From Aeromicrobium senzhongii (GTDB lineage: Bacteria > Actinomycetota > Actinomycetes > Propionibacteriales > Nocardioidaceae), in assembly GCF_014334735.1 (NCBI RefSeq), contig NZ_CP060587.1, forward strand, positions 2,294,001-2,358,000: a DNA stretch of 64,000 nt. The letters are read 5' to 3'. How positions within the stretch are numbered: position 1 is the first letter of the stretch; each line of letters opens with the position of its first letter. The notes below the pieces were generated by a model that worked only from the letters and a program-made list of their open reading frames with translations, was not told the DNA's origin and ran no database searches. Of the stretch, positions 38,045 through 45,772 are shown in pieces. The position numbers were made by a program, and so were the translations under genes.

Positions 38045-39361
38045 ATGGCCGAGGAACCTCGCGAGGACCCGCAGAACCCCTTCAAGGGCACGCCCCTGGA
38101 GGGCCTGTTCGGACAGATGGGCGGGGGTCAGTTCGACCTCGGCCAGATGATGTCCCAGATGCAGCGGATGTTCGAGCCGCACGAGGGCACCGTGAACTAC
38201 CGACTCGCCGCCGACGTGGCCCGCCACGCCGTCGCGGCCGCCGGGGAGGACCCCAGCCCGCACACCGGTCAGACCGGAGCCGTCGCCGACGCCCAGCGCC
38301 TGGCCGAGATGTGGCTCGACCGCGTCACCGACCTGCCCGCGGGCGCGACCTCGGCCGCGGCCTGGAGCCGCGCGGAGTGGGTCGAGCACACGATGGACAC
38401 GTGGCGGGTCATGGTCGAGCCCGTGGCCCAGCACGTCGTCGCCTCGATGGAGGACGCGATCCCGCCCGAGGCCAAGGCCATGGCCGGTCCCCTGGTCGGG
38501 ATGCTCAACCAGGCCGGCGGCGCCATGTTCGGCCAGCAGGTCGGCTCGGCGATCGGCGCCCTGGCCACCGAGGTGCTCTCCTCGACCGAGGTCGGACTCC
38601 CGCTCGGCCCCGAGCACACCGCGGCGCTGCTGCCGCACAACATCACGGCGCTCGCCGAGGGCCTCGAGGCCACGCAGGCCGACGTCCTGCTCTACGTGAT
38701 GCTGCGCGAGAGCGCCCACCACCGCCTCTACGCCCGCGCGACGTGGCTGCGCGCCGCCGTCCTGGGCGCCATCGAGGACTTCGCCCGTGGCATCCGCATC
38801 GACGTGGCCGCGATCGAGGAGCAGATGCGATCGGTCGACCCCAGCAACCCCCAGGCGATGCAGGAGGCGCTCTCGGGCGGTCTCTTCGACCCGCGGCCCA
38901 CGCCGGAGCAGGAGCGCGCCAAGGAGCGCCTCGAGCTGCTGCTGGCGCTGGTCGAGGGCTGGGTCGACGAGCTCGTCGCCCAGGCCACCGCCGACGTCAT
39001 GCCCGCGGCCGGCGCACTGGCCGAGGCGTTCCGGCGTCGCCGCGCCTCCGGCGGCCCGGCCGAGGAGACGTTCGCGACGCTGGTCGGCCTGGAGCTGCGC
39101 CCCCGTCGCCTGCGCGATGCCGCCAACCTCTGGTCCGCGCTGCGCGATCGACGCGGCGCCGAGGCGCGCGACACCGTGTGGAGTCACCCGGACCTGTTGC
39201 CGACGTCCGCTGACCTCGACGACCCGCTCGGCTTCTGCGACAAGCAGACCGGCGCGTTGAGCGACGCCGACTTCGACGCCGCCCTGCAGCAGCTGCTGTC
39301 CTCGGACGAGTCCCGTGACGGCGAGTCGGGCGATGAGCCCGGCACCGACGACGCCCGGTGA
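38045..39361 (+). CDS. DUF2342 zinc-dependent metalloprotease-like protein
   Basis: A 438-residue protein of the DUF2342 family (M. tuberculosis Rv3195 type; coenzyme F420 biosynthesis-associated in some annotations). The N-terminus is Gly/Met/Gln-rich (GQMGGGQFDLGQMMSQMQRM); the core contains VMLRESAHHRLYARATWLR, a degenerate zinc-peptidase-like segment. Activity is unproven. Leaderless ATG start. The stop overlaps the NUDIX GTG. Confidence 0.85.
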   Translation: MAEEPREDPQNPFKGTPLEGLFGQMGGGQFDLGQMMSQMQRMFEPHEGTVNYRLAADVARHAVAAAGEDPSPHTGQTGAVADAQRLAEMWLDRVTDLPAGATSAAAWSRAEWVEHTMDTWRVMVEPVAQHVVASMEDAIPPEAKAMAGPLVGMLNQAGGAMFGQQVGSAIGALATEVLSSTEVGLPLGPEHTAALLPHNITALAEGLEATQADVLLYVMLRESAHHRLYARATWLRAAVLGAIEDFARGIRIDVAAIEEQMRSVDPSNPQAMQEALSGGLFDPRPTPEQERAKERLELLLALVEGWVDELVAQATADVMPAAGALAEAFRRRRASGGPAEETFATLVGLELRPRRLRDAANLWSALRDRRGAEARDTVWSHPDLLPTSADLDDPLGFCDKQTGALSDADFDAALQQLLSSDESRDGESGDEPGTDDAR

Positions 39362-39930
39362 GTCTGACCGACGACATTCGTCACGTGCTGGCGGCCTGGT
39401 CGCCGCCCGACGCCGAGCAGCAGGCACTGCGTGAGCTGTTCTCGTCGTACGCCACGGCGCACGACGAGCCGGGGGCACGCGCCTGCGCGCCCGATCACGT
39501 GACCGCCAGCGCGCTGGTGATCTCGGCCGACCACAGCGCCGTGGCGTTGGTCCTGCACCCGAAGTTCGGTCGGTGGCTGCAGACCGGCGGCCACTGCGAG
39601 TCGGCCGATCCCTCCCTCGCGGCAGCGGCCCTGCGTGAGGCGACGGAGGAGACGGGGATCGCCGGGCTGACCATCGATCCCGATCCCCTGCTGCTCTCGC
39701 GCCACCCGGTGCGGTGCCACGAGGGCGGCCACCACCTCGACGTGCAGTTCGTGGCCGTCGCCCCTGAGGGCGCCGAGCCGCAGTGCTCCGAGGAGTCCGA
39801 CGACGTGCGCTGGTTCCGCGTGGACCACCTGCCCGAGCCGACGGACGCGTCCGTCAGGAGTCTCGTCGCTGCTGCCAGGTCACGCCTTCGAGGAAGCCCA
39901 TCGCCTCGTCCATCCGGTGGAAGCGCCTGA
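39358..39930 (+). CDS. NUDIX hydrolase
   Basis: A 190-residue NUDIX protein. The Nudix box is GGHCESADPSLAAAALREAT followed by EETGI, in the actinobacterial TGGHCE form. It should hydrolyse a nucleoside-diphosphate-linked compound. GTG start overlapping the DUF2342 stop (GTGA), so coupled. The last 77 bp are antisense to the end of the YgjP-like gene, and the C-terminus (SRLRGSPSPRPSGGSA) looks low-complexity. Confidence 0.85.
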   Translation: MSLTDDIRHVLAAWSPPDAEQQALRELFSSYATAHDEPGARACAPDHVTASALVISADHSAVALVLHPKFGRWLQTGGHCESADPSLAAAALREATEETGIAGLTIDPDPLLLSRHPVRCHEGGHHLDVQFVAVAPEGAEPQCSEESDDVRWFRVDHLPEPTDASVRSLVAAARSRLRGSPSPRPSGGSA

Positions 39931-40360
39931 CGATCGCCTCGAAGTCACGCCCGTGGCCCGAGACGACCAGGTGCGCCAACTCGTGCACGAGGACCGCGTC
40001 GACGACGTGATCGGGCATGTCGTGCAGGCGGTGCGAGAGCCGGATGGTGCGATCGACCGGGGTGCACGAGCCCCAGCGGGTGTTCTGGTTGGTGACCCAC
40101 CGCACCGACGCGGGCGCCGGCGCCTCGGGGACGTACAGGGCGGCCAGGCGCGCGGCCCGCTCCTCGAGCGCCGTGTCGGAGCGCGCCACCGAGCGACGCC
40201 GGTCGCGCGCGTCGAGACGGGCGACCATCTCGGCGACCGCCCGGCGCTCCTCGCGTTCGTTCATCGACGCCGGGATCATGACGATCGTGCGGCCACCCTC
40301 GCGTCGGGCCGAGACGGTGCGGGTCCTGCGTGCGCTGCGACGCACCTCGATCTCGGCCAT
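39854..40360 (-). CDS. YgjP-like/SprT-like metal-dependent hydrolase
   Basis: A 168-residue protein with zinc motif HELAH in VLVHELAHLVVSGHGRDF and a conserved NTRWGSC before it, both typical of the YgjP/DUF45 family. Zinc peptidase activity is inferred. ATG at 40360 with TACCGT 6 nt upstream, so leaderless. Convergent overlap with the NUDIX gene by 77 bp. Confidence 0.88.
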   Translation of the reverse strand: MAEIEVRRSARRTRTVSARREGGRTIVMIPASMNEREERRAVAEMVARLDARDRRRSVARSDTALEERAARLAALYVPEAPAPASVRWVTNQNTRWGSCTPVDRTIRLSHRLHDMPDHVVDAVLVHELAHLVVSGHGRDFEAIVRRFHRMDEAMGFLEGVTWQQRRDS

Positions 40361-40366
40361 GGCACC

Positions 40367-40372
40367 ACGGTA
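40367..40372 (-). promoter_or_regulatory. -10 element of the YgjP-like gene
   Basis: Minus-strand TACCGT, 6 nt before the ATG at 40360; leaderless layout. Confidence 0.5.
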
Positions 40373-40430
40373 GATCGCCCGTCGGGCAGCGGCGTGGCCG
40401 AGCGCCGGCACGACCGTCACCTCCCGTCGT

Positions 40431-40583
40431 TCATCCACAGGGCCGTGGCACATCCGTGCAGGTCAACGCGGTGTCAGCAGGCTCCGGAGGCCGCGATTCA
40501 CCGGGCTGTCCACAGCTGTCCCCACACCTTCCCCGGCGTGGCCCACAACGTTGTCCCCAAGGTTGTCCACAGGCAGTGGACAG
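40431..40583. other. Cluster of DnaA-box-like 9-mers
   Basis: Compared with the actinobacterial DnaA box TTGTCCACA: an exact match at 40563-40571; 8/9 at 40506-40514 (CTGTCCACA) and 40551-40559 (TTGTCCCCA); 7/9 at 40431-40439, 40516-40524 and, on the minus strand, 40575-40583. There is no dnaA or dnaN nearby, so it is not the standard origin. Confidence 0.5.
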
Positions 40584-40599
40584 ACCTGTCCGGAAAGCA

Positions 40600-40628
40600 T
40601 TGACCTCGGCCCGGATCAGGCCTACCTT
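40600..40628 (+). promoter_or_regulatory. Sigma70-type promoter of the small RNA candidate
   Basis: TTGACC (40600-40605) and TACCTT (40623-40628) with a 17-bp spacer, the best -35/-10 pair I can see in the window. Transcription should start near 40634-40636. It lies just after the DnaA-box-like cluster. Confidence 0.6.
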
Positions 40629-40634
40629 GAGCCG

Positions 40635-40707
40635 TGTTGAAGCCCTGCTCCGACGCGCAAGGGGAAGGCGCGCCGGGTGGGGCTTCAGCCTTGCTCGGAG
40701 CCGTTTT
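40635..40707 (+). ncRNA. Candidate small structured RNA (about 73 nt) or attenuator leader
   Basis: Downstream of a good promoter, GCTCCGA (40647-40653) plus GCAAGG (40657-40662) pair with CCTTGC (40689-40694) plus TCGGAGC (40695-40701): 13 pairs with a 3-nt bulge. TTTT follows at 40704-40707, as in an intrinsic terminator. The loop contains GGGCTTCA (40680-40687), the exact complement of TGAAGCCC (40638-40645) just 5' of the stem, so an H-type pseudoknot could form. Alternatively a 28-codon leaderless frame (GTG 40634 to TGA 40720) makes it a leader peptide/attenuator for the DUF5679 gene. Confidence 0.5.
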
Positions 40708-40712
40708 GCGCC

Positions 40713-40718
40713 TAGGCT
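40713..40718 (+). promoter_or_regulatory. -10 element upstream of the DUF5679 gene
   Basis: TAGGCT within GCGCCTAGGCTGAG, the same 14-mer as at the DUF2342 promoter. It would give a leader of about 45 nt including AAGGAGG. Confidence 0.45.
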
Positions 40719-40769
40719 GAGCGTGACCTGCGCCACAATCGGCGGCGCGGCATCGGCAAGGAGGCCGTT

Positions 40770-40928
40770 ATGGCGGAGACATGGACGGGCGAGTTCTACT
40801 GCGTGAAGTGCAAGGACAAGCGCGAGACGAGCGGTGAAGTCCAGGTCAGCGAGAAGGGCACCCGCATGGCCAAGGGCGTCTGCCCCGAGTGCGGGACGAA
40901 GCTCAACCGCATTCTCGGCAAGGCCTGA
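40770..40928 (+). CDS. DUF5679 small zinc-ribbon-like protein
   Basis: A 52-residue protein with two CxxC pairs: CVKC near the N-terminus and CPEC near the C-terminus, connected by a Lys/Glu-rich stretch (KDKRETSGEVQVSEKG). This matches the DUF5679 family of actinobacterial zinc ribbons. Role unknown; nucleic-acid binding is possible. AAGGAGG lies 5 nt before the ATG. Its position next to the ABC1 kinase block recurs in actinobacteria as far as I recall. Confidence 0.82.
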   Translation: MAETWTGEFYCVKCKDKRETSGEVQVSEKGTRMAKGVCPECGTKLNRILGKA

Positions 40929-41024
40929 GACTTGGCGATGGGGGCGGTTCGTCCGCCCCCATCGCCCCCCGGCGGGCTGTGGATCACCGGCCCGACCGCA
41001 TCTGGGCTCGGTCACGATGGACCG

Positions 41025-41831
41025 ATGCCGCCCTCCTCCTTCGACCGCGCCGGCTCGTGCGGACCCCGACTCCTGCCGGGGGCGCTCCTGCTGCGCCGCG
41101 ACGCCCGCACCCTGCAGGTCGGCACCAGCCCCGGCGTGCTCATCCGCGACCGGCCCGGCATGGCCCGGCTGCTGCGGCTGCTCGACGGGTCGCTCAGCCT
41201 CGAACGGCTCCGTGCCGTCGTCGCGCGGAGCGTCCCGGAGTTCACCGACGACCTGGGCGCGACGCTCGACCGGTTGATCGTCTCGGGCGCGGTCATCGCG
41301 CCGGAGCCGGCGCTGCTCTCCCCCACGGTCGCCGTGCGCCACGACCGATCGACGTCCGCGTTCGCCGGTCTCCTGCTCGACGGGTTCGGTCCGCCCGGTG
41401 CCGACCCGGATCTGGAGATCCTGGTCAGCGGGGGCGAACCCGCGCGGTCGGCGTTCGAGGATCTGGTGACCGCGGGGGTCGTCCACCTCCCGGTGGTGCT
41501 CGACGAGCGGCGGGTGCGCATCGGCCCGCTGGTCGCGCCGGGGGACACTCCGTGCCTGGGCTGCCTCGACGCCCATCTGATCGCCGCCGATCCCGCGTGG
41601 GCCGCCCTGCTGCCGCAGTTCGAGCGGGTCCGGCTGCTGCCCCAGGCCCTGCCGCTGTGGCTGCTCCATCGCGCGGCCGCCGAGGTGATGCGCCAGGTCG
41701 ACTGTCTGCGTCACGGGCAGCGACCCCCGGCCGTCGGTCACGTCCTCTCGGTCGGAACGGACCCGTCCGAGGTCGAGGTGCGCGCCGTCCCGTTTGCCGC
41801 AGCGTGCGTGTGCCGCCTGCTGGCCGCATGA
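41025..41831 (+). CDS. ThiF/cyclodehydratase-like protein of unknown function
   Basis: A 268-residue protein. The N-terminal part (RLLPGALLLRRDARTLQVGT, then LLRLLDGSLSLERL) resembles the winged-helix peptide-binding region of TOMM cyclodehydratases. The C-terminal part has GDTPCLGCLDAHL, an E1/ThiF-type CxxC. No YcaO partner or precursor peptide is encoded nearby, and the ATP-binding GxGxxG loop of ThiF is not obvious, so it is probably not a working TOMM enzyme. It precedes the ABC1 kinase, as in the mycobacterial Rv3196-Rv3197 pair. Confidence 0.65.
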   Translation: MPPSSFDRAGSCGPRLLPGALLLRRDARTLQVGTSPGVLIRDRPGMARLLRLLDGSLSLERLRAVVARSVPEFTDDLGATLDRLIVSGAVIAPEPALLSPTVAVRHDRSTSAFAGLLLDGFGPPGADPDLEILVSGGEPARSAFEDLVTAGVVHLPVVLDERRVRIGPLVAPGDTPCLGCLDAHLIAADPAWAALLPQFERVRLLPQALPLWLLHRAAAEVMRQVDCLRHGQRPPAVGHVLSVGTDPSEVEVRAVPFAAACVCRLLAA

Positions 41832-41855
41832 CCGGGCGGATGCGGCGGCCGCCAC

Positions 41856-41861
41856 TATCCT
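41856..41861 (+). promoter_or_regulatory. -10 element of the ABC1 kinase gene
   Basis: TATCCT, 6 nt before the GTG at 41868; leaderless layout. Confidence 0.5.
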
Positions 41862-41867
41862 GACGAC

Positions 41868-43229
41868 GTGGCCGACGACGATGTGGACGACCCGCAGGAG
41901 AAGCCCCTCACCGGCAGCGCCCTGCGCCGTGGCGCCCGCCTCGCCGGACTGCCGGCCGGGTTCGCGGCCCGCACGACGTGGGGCATCGGCCGTCGTCTGG
42001 TCGGAGCTCCGGCGTCGGCGGTGATGAACGACGTCCAGCGTCGTACGGCCGACCAGATCTTCAGCGTGCTGGGCCAGCTCAAGGGCGGGGCGATGAAGTT
42101 CGGCCAGGCCCTGAGCGTCTTCGAGGCCGCGCTGCCCGAGGAGGTCATCGGCCCCTACCGTGAGGCGCTCACCAAGCTGCAGGACGCCGCTCCGCCCATG
42201 GGGCCGGGGACCGTCGCGCGCGTCATGGAGCGCGAGTTCGGCGCCGACTGGGCCGAGCGCTTCCCCGACTTCGAGCCGACTCCCGCGGCCGCCGCCTCGA
42301 TCGGCCAGGTCCACCACAGCTGGTTCCTGCCCGAGCCCGACGACGAGCCCGTCGAGGTGGCCGTCAAGATCCAGTACCCCGGCGCCGCCGAGGCGCTCAC
42401 GTCCGACCTGCGCCAGATCGGCCGGCTGGCCCGGATGCTCGGCACGATGATGCCCAACCTCGACGTGAAGGCCCTCGTGCGCGAGTTGCAGGAGCGGGTC
42501 GCCGAGGAGCTCGACTACGGCCTCGAGGCCGACGCCCAGTCGACCTTCGCCGATGCGTTCGAGGACGATCCGATGATCGTCGTGCCAGAGCCGCTCGCCC
42601 ACACCGAGCGGGCGCTGGTGACCGCCTGGCTGCCCGGCGACCGGTCGCTGGCCGACGTGATCGCCAACGGCACCCAGGAGGAACGGGACCTGTACGGCGA
42701 GACCTACGTGCGGTTCCTGTTCGAGGGCCCCATCCGGGCCGGGCTGCTGCATGCCGATCCGCACCCGGGGAACTTCCGCGTCCTGCCCGACGGTCGGCTG
42801 GGTGTCGTCGACTACGGCGCCGTCGCCCGGTTGCCCGACGGACTGCCCGCACCCATGGGACCGCTGCTGCGTGCGGCCGCCGACGGCGACTACGCGACGG
42901 TGGCGGACGGCCTGCGCCAGGAGGGTTTCCTGCGCGGCGGTCAGAAGATCGAACCGGACGTGTTGGAGGGCTATCTGGGCCCGCTCGTCGAGCCGATCGT
43001 GACCGAGACGTTCACGTTCGACCGCGACTGGCTGCGCCGCCAGACCCAGCGCCTGGCCAGTACCGGCCAGGAGGGCATGGGCACCGCGCTCAAGCTCAAC
43101 GTCCCGCCCGGCTACCTGTTGATCCACCGCGTCTGGGCCGGCGGCATCGGGGTGCTGTGCCAGCTCGGCTCGACGGCGCACTTCCGCGCGATCGTCGCCG
43201 ACTCCCTGCCGGGCTTCGACCCCGTCTGA
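41868..43229 (+). CDS. ABC1/AarF (UbiB-like) atypical kinase
   Basis: A 453-residue UbiB/ADCK-family protein (M. tuberculosis Rv3197 type). Family motifs are visible: KGGAMKFGQALS (the KxGQ motif), AAAASIGQVHHSW, VAVKIQYPG with the invariant Lys, EELDYGLEA, LLHADPHPGNF as catalytic loop and VVDYGAV as metal-binding DFG equivalent. The family is linked to quinone or lipid metabolism; in mycobacteria this homolog has been connected with macrolide tolerance. GTG start. whiB7, which follows it in mycobacteria, is absent here. Confidence 0.9.
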   Translation: MADDDVDDPQEKPLTGSALRRGARLAGLPAGFAARTTWGIGRRLVGAPASAVMNDVQRRTADQIFSVLGQLKGGAMKFGQALSVFEAALPEEVIGPYREALTKLQDAAPPMGPGTVARVMEREFGADWAERFPDFEPTPAAAASIGQVHHSWFLPEPDDEPVEVAVKIQYPGAAEALTSDLRQIGRLARMLGTMMPNLDVKALVRELQERVAEELDYGLEADAQSTFADAFEDDPMIVVPEPLAHTERALVTAWLPGDRSLADVIANGTQEERDLYGETYVRFLFEGPIRAGLLHADPHPGNFRVLPDGRLGVVDYGAVARLPDGLPAPMGPLLRAAADGDYATVADGLRQEGFLRGGQKIEPDVLEGYLGPLVEPIVTETFTFDRDWLRRQTQRLASTGQEGMGTALKLNVPPGYLLIHRVWAGGIGVLCQLGSTAHFRAIVADSLPGFDPV

Positions 43230-43235
43230 CCCACT

Positions 43236-43320
43236 CCCCAGCGCCTCCCGAGATTTGCTCCCATTTCCACCTTTGAGGAGCTCTCAAAGGTGAGTTTCAG
43301 AGCAAATCTCGGGGCTGGGG
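43236..43320. repeat. Palindromic repeat element, copy 1 (between convergent genes)
   Basis: Nested inverted repeat: CCCGAGATTTGCTC (43247-43260) with its exact complement at 43300-43313, and inner ACCTTTGAG (43269-43277) with CTCAAAGGT (43283-43291). Outer CCCCAG/CTGGGG arms extend it. The same plan and bases (CGAGATYTGCTCC…CACCTTYG) recur at 56466-56530. It probably ends both the ABC1 kinase and uvrD2 transcripts. Confidence 0.7.
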
Positions 43321-43326
43321 CGGGGC

Positions 43327-45333
43327 TCAGGAGTCGGCGATGATCGCGAGGACGCCGTCGCCGTACTTCTCGAGCTTGGACTGACCGACGCCCGAGACCT
43401 GGAGCAGCTGCTCGGCGCTGCTGGGTCGCAGCGCCGCGATCGCCTTGAGCGTGGCGTCGTTGAACACGGTGAACGCCGGCTTGGACTCCCCCTGGGAGAT
43501 CTCCTTGCGCCACGCGCGCAGGCGCTCGAACAGGGCCTCGTCGTAGACGAGGTCGGGCTCGGGCAGGCGCACCTTGCGCTTGGCGGCGCGGGACACCTGC
43601 ACCTGCTCGGGCAGGAGCCGGTCGAGGAACCGGCTGGGCTTGCGCCGCGCCTGTCCCCCGGCCTTGCGCGCCGCGGACCACGACACCATGAGGTGCCGTC
43701 GGGCGCGCGTGATGCCGACGTAGAACAGTCGGCGCTCCTCCTCGACCGCTGCGGGGTCGTCCATCGTGGCGACGTAGGGCAGCGTGCCCTCCTGCGCGCC
43801 GGCGACGAAGACCGCGTCCCACTCCAGGCCCTTGGCCGCGTGGAACGTCGAGAGCGTCACGCCGTCGGTCGAGGGCGCGTGCGCCTGCTCGGCCCGGCGA
43901 TCGAGGTCGGCCACGAGGGCGGCCAGGTCCGCCTGCGGCTCGGCCTGCGCCAGGTCGATCGCCATGGTGTGGATCGCCTGGAGGGACTCCCAGCGGTCGC
44001 GGACCGCGCCGCGTCCCTCGGGCGGCGTGTCGGAGAAGTCCATCGCGGCCAGCACGGCGCGCACGTCGTCGGCCAGCGACCCCGACCCCTCGCCCGCGCG
44101 CGCCGAACCACGCAGCAGCGTCACGGCCTGGCGCACCTCGGGACGCTGGAAGAAGCCGGTGCCGCCGCGCATCGAGTACGGGATCTGCAGCCGGCCCAGC
44201 GCCTCCTCGTAGACCTCGGACTGGGCGTTGATGCGGTAGAGCACCGCCATCTCGCGGTACGACACGCCTTGGCGGTGCAGGGCCACGATCCGGTCGGCGA
44301 TGGCGTCGGCCTCGGCCGGCTCGTCGGCGAAGGGCCGGTAGTCCACGGCGGGGCCGGGCGAGTTCTGCGACTGCAGGCGCACGCCCAGGGTGACCGACGG
44401 GCCGCGCCCGGCGAAGACCTCGTTGGCCGCCGCGACGATCTGGGGCGTGGACCGGTAGTTGCGCACCAGCTCGATCTGGGGCGCGTCCGGGAAGCGGCGC
44501 TTGGCGAAGTCGCCCAGGATCGTGGCCGAGGCGCCGGCGAACGTGTAGATCGTCTGGCGCGGGTCGCCGACGACGCAGACCTCGTCGCGACCGCCCAGCC
44601 ACAGGTCGAGCAGTGTGGACTGCAGCGGGTTGACGTCCTGGAACTCATCGACGACGAACCACTTGTACTGGCGGCGCACCTCGGCGGCGATCGCCGGCTC
44701 GTCGGCCAGGATCGCGGCGGTGATCAGCAGGATGTCCTCCATGTCGATCCGGCCGCGGTCGCGCTTGACCTGCTCGTAGGAACGCAGGATCGCGCCCACC
44801 TCGCCCGGGTCGATGTCGCCGACCGTGCGCTGGCGGCGGACCGCCACGGCGCCGTAGTCGTCGGGCCGCACGTTCGAGACCTTGGCCCACTCGACCTCGG
44901 CCGCGAGGTCGCGCAGCGTGGCCTGGTCGGTGCGGACTCCCACCTGGCGCGCGGCCTCGGCCACGAACGCGAACTTCGACTCCAGGATCTGCGGGAACTC
45001 GGTGCCGTAGACCCGCGGCCAGAAGTACCGCGCCTGGCGCAGCGCCGCGGAGTGGAACGTGCGGGCCTGGACGCCGTGCGCCCCCAGGGTGCGCAGCCGC
45101 TCGCGCATCTCGCCGGCGGCCTTGACCGTGAACGTCACCGCCAGCACCTCGGTGGGCTTGTAGACGCCCGTGGCCGTCCCGTAGGCGATCCGGTGCGTGA
45201 TGGCCCGGGTCTTGCCCGTTCCGGCACCGGCGATGACGCACACGGGCCCGCGCAGGGTCGTGGCGACCTCGCGTTGTTCGGGGTCGAGTCCGCTCAGCAG
45301 GTCATCGGCGTCGAGGCGGTCAGGCAGGCCCAT
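43327..45333 (-). CDS. uvrD2: Superfamily I DNA helicase UvrD2
   Basis: A 668-residue helicase with Walker A GAGTGKTRAITHRI, VDEFQDVNPLQ, GDPRQTIYTFAGA, LSTFHAAKGLEWD and VGITRARRHLMV, and a C-terminal HRDC domain (about the last 80 residues, AWRKEISQGESKPAFTVFND). It matches M. tuberculosis UvrD2 in order and neighbours. The tetracysteine module that lies between the helicase core and HRDC in mycobacterial UvrD2 is missing: that linker contains no cysteine. ATG at 45333, chosen over upstream codons because the conserved region begins just after it. Confidence 0.92.
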   Translation of the reverse strand: MGLPDRLDADDLLSGLDPEQREVATTLRGPVCVIAGAGTGKTRAITHRIAYGTATGVYKPTEVLAVTFTVKAAGEMRERLRTLGAHGVQARTFHSAALRQARYFWPRVYGTEFPQILESKFAFVAEAARQVGVRTDQATLRDLAAEVEWAKVSNVRPDDYGAVAVRRQRTVGDIDPGEVGAILRSYEQVKRDRGRIDMEDILLITAAILADEPAIAAEVRRQYKWFVVDEFQDVNPLQSTLLDLWLGGRDEVCVVGDPRQTIYTFAGASATILGDFAKRRFPDAPQIELVRNYRSTPQIVAAANEVFAGRGPSVTLGVRLQSQNSPGPAVDYRPFADEPAEADAIADRIVALHRQGVSYREMAVLYRINAQSEVYEEALGRLQIPYSMRGGTGFFQRPEVRQAVTLLRGSARAGEGSGSLADDVRAVLAAMDFSDTPPEGRGAVRDRWESLQAIHTMAIDLAQAEPQADLAALVADLDRRAEQAHAPSTDGVTLSTFHAAKGLEWDAVFVAGAQEGTLPYVATMDDPAAVEEERRLFYVGITRARRHLMVSWSAARKAGGQARRKPSRFLDRLLPEQVQVSRAAKRKVRLPEPDLVYDEALFERLRAWRKEISQGESKPAFTVFNDATLKAIAALRPSSAEQLLQVSGVGQSKLEKYGDGVLAIIADS

Positions 45334-45449
45334 GGTCTCCGTTCGTGGAATGCGAGTGGCAGGCTGGAGGTTGAGGGTGGGAGCGGCACGATCGGCGATT
45401 CGCACGATCGAGGGCCCCACGACAGCGTAGTGCGAGGGAGCGACAGTCC

Positions 45450-45704
45450 ATGACCGAGTCAGCCAGCGGGACCTTCACGATGTACAGCACCCCGTGGTGC
45501 GGGTACTGCCACCGCCTGAAGTCCCAGCTCAAGCGCGAGGGCATCGAGTTCGACGAGGTCGACATCGAGCAGCAGCCCGAGGCCGCCCAGCTCGTCGAGC
45601 AGGCCAATGGCGGCAACCAGACGGTGCCGACGCTCGTGTTCGCCGACGGCACGGCCCTGACGAATCCGTCCGTCGCCCAGGTCAAGGCGCAGCTCGGACT
45701 CTGA
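45450..45704 (+). CDS. mrx1: Mycoredoxin (glutaredoxin-like)
   Basis: An 84-residue thioredoxin-fold protein with active site WCGYC (Cys17-Cys20), TVPTLVFADGT with the cis-Pro, and no other domain. It matches mycoredoxin-1 (Rv3198A), which reduces mixed disulfides with mycothiol. It is divergent from uvrD2, as in mycobacteria. ATG with GAGGGAG upstream. Confidence 0.93.
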   Translation: MTESASGTFTMYSTPWCGYCHRLKSQLKREGIEFDEVDIEQQPEAAQLVEQANGGNQTVPTLVFADGTALTNPSVAQVKAQLGL

Positions 45705-45758
45705 GCTGCTGTTCGGCCCCTTTCAGCACGATTCGCCACGCCTCGAGGGGCGCGGCGT

Positions 45759-45764
45759 TATCGT
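45759..45764 (+). promoter_or_regulatory. -10 element of the small membrane protein gene
   Basis: TATCGT, 8 nt before the GTG at 45773; no ribosome site between them. Confidence 0.4.
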
Positions 45765-45772
45765 CGTTGCTC

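Larger units (their letters stand above)
40361..40769. other. 409-bp non-coding region: DnaA-box-like cluster, small RNA candidate and promoters
   Basis: No conventional protein gene fits here. From left to right it holds the YgjP-like promoter, a cluster of TTGTCCACA-like 9-mers (40431-40583), a -35/-10 promoter (40600-40628), a candidate structured RNA ending in TTTT (40635-40707), a second -10 (40713-40718) and the ribosome site AAGGAGG of the DUF5679 gene. Confidence 0.6.

Noticed and set aside
40634-40720. A 28-codon leaderless protein gene
   Set aside because: The frame exists and fits the leaderless spacing, but the RNA structure explains the region better; it is kept only as an alternative (leader peptide).
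40361-40769. Chromosomal replication origin
   Set aside because: Several DnaA-box-like sites exist, but dnaA, dnaN and an AT-rich unwinding region are absent, and the gap is short.
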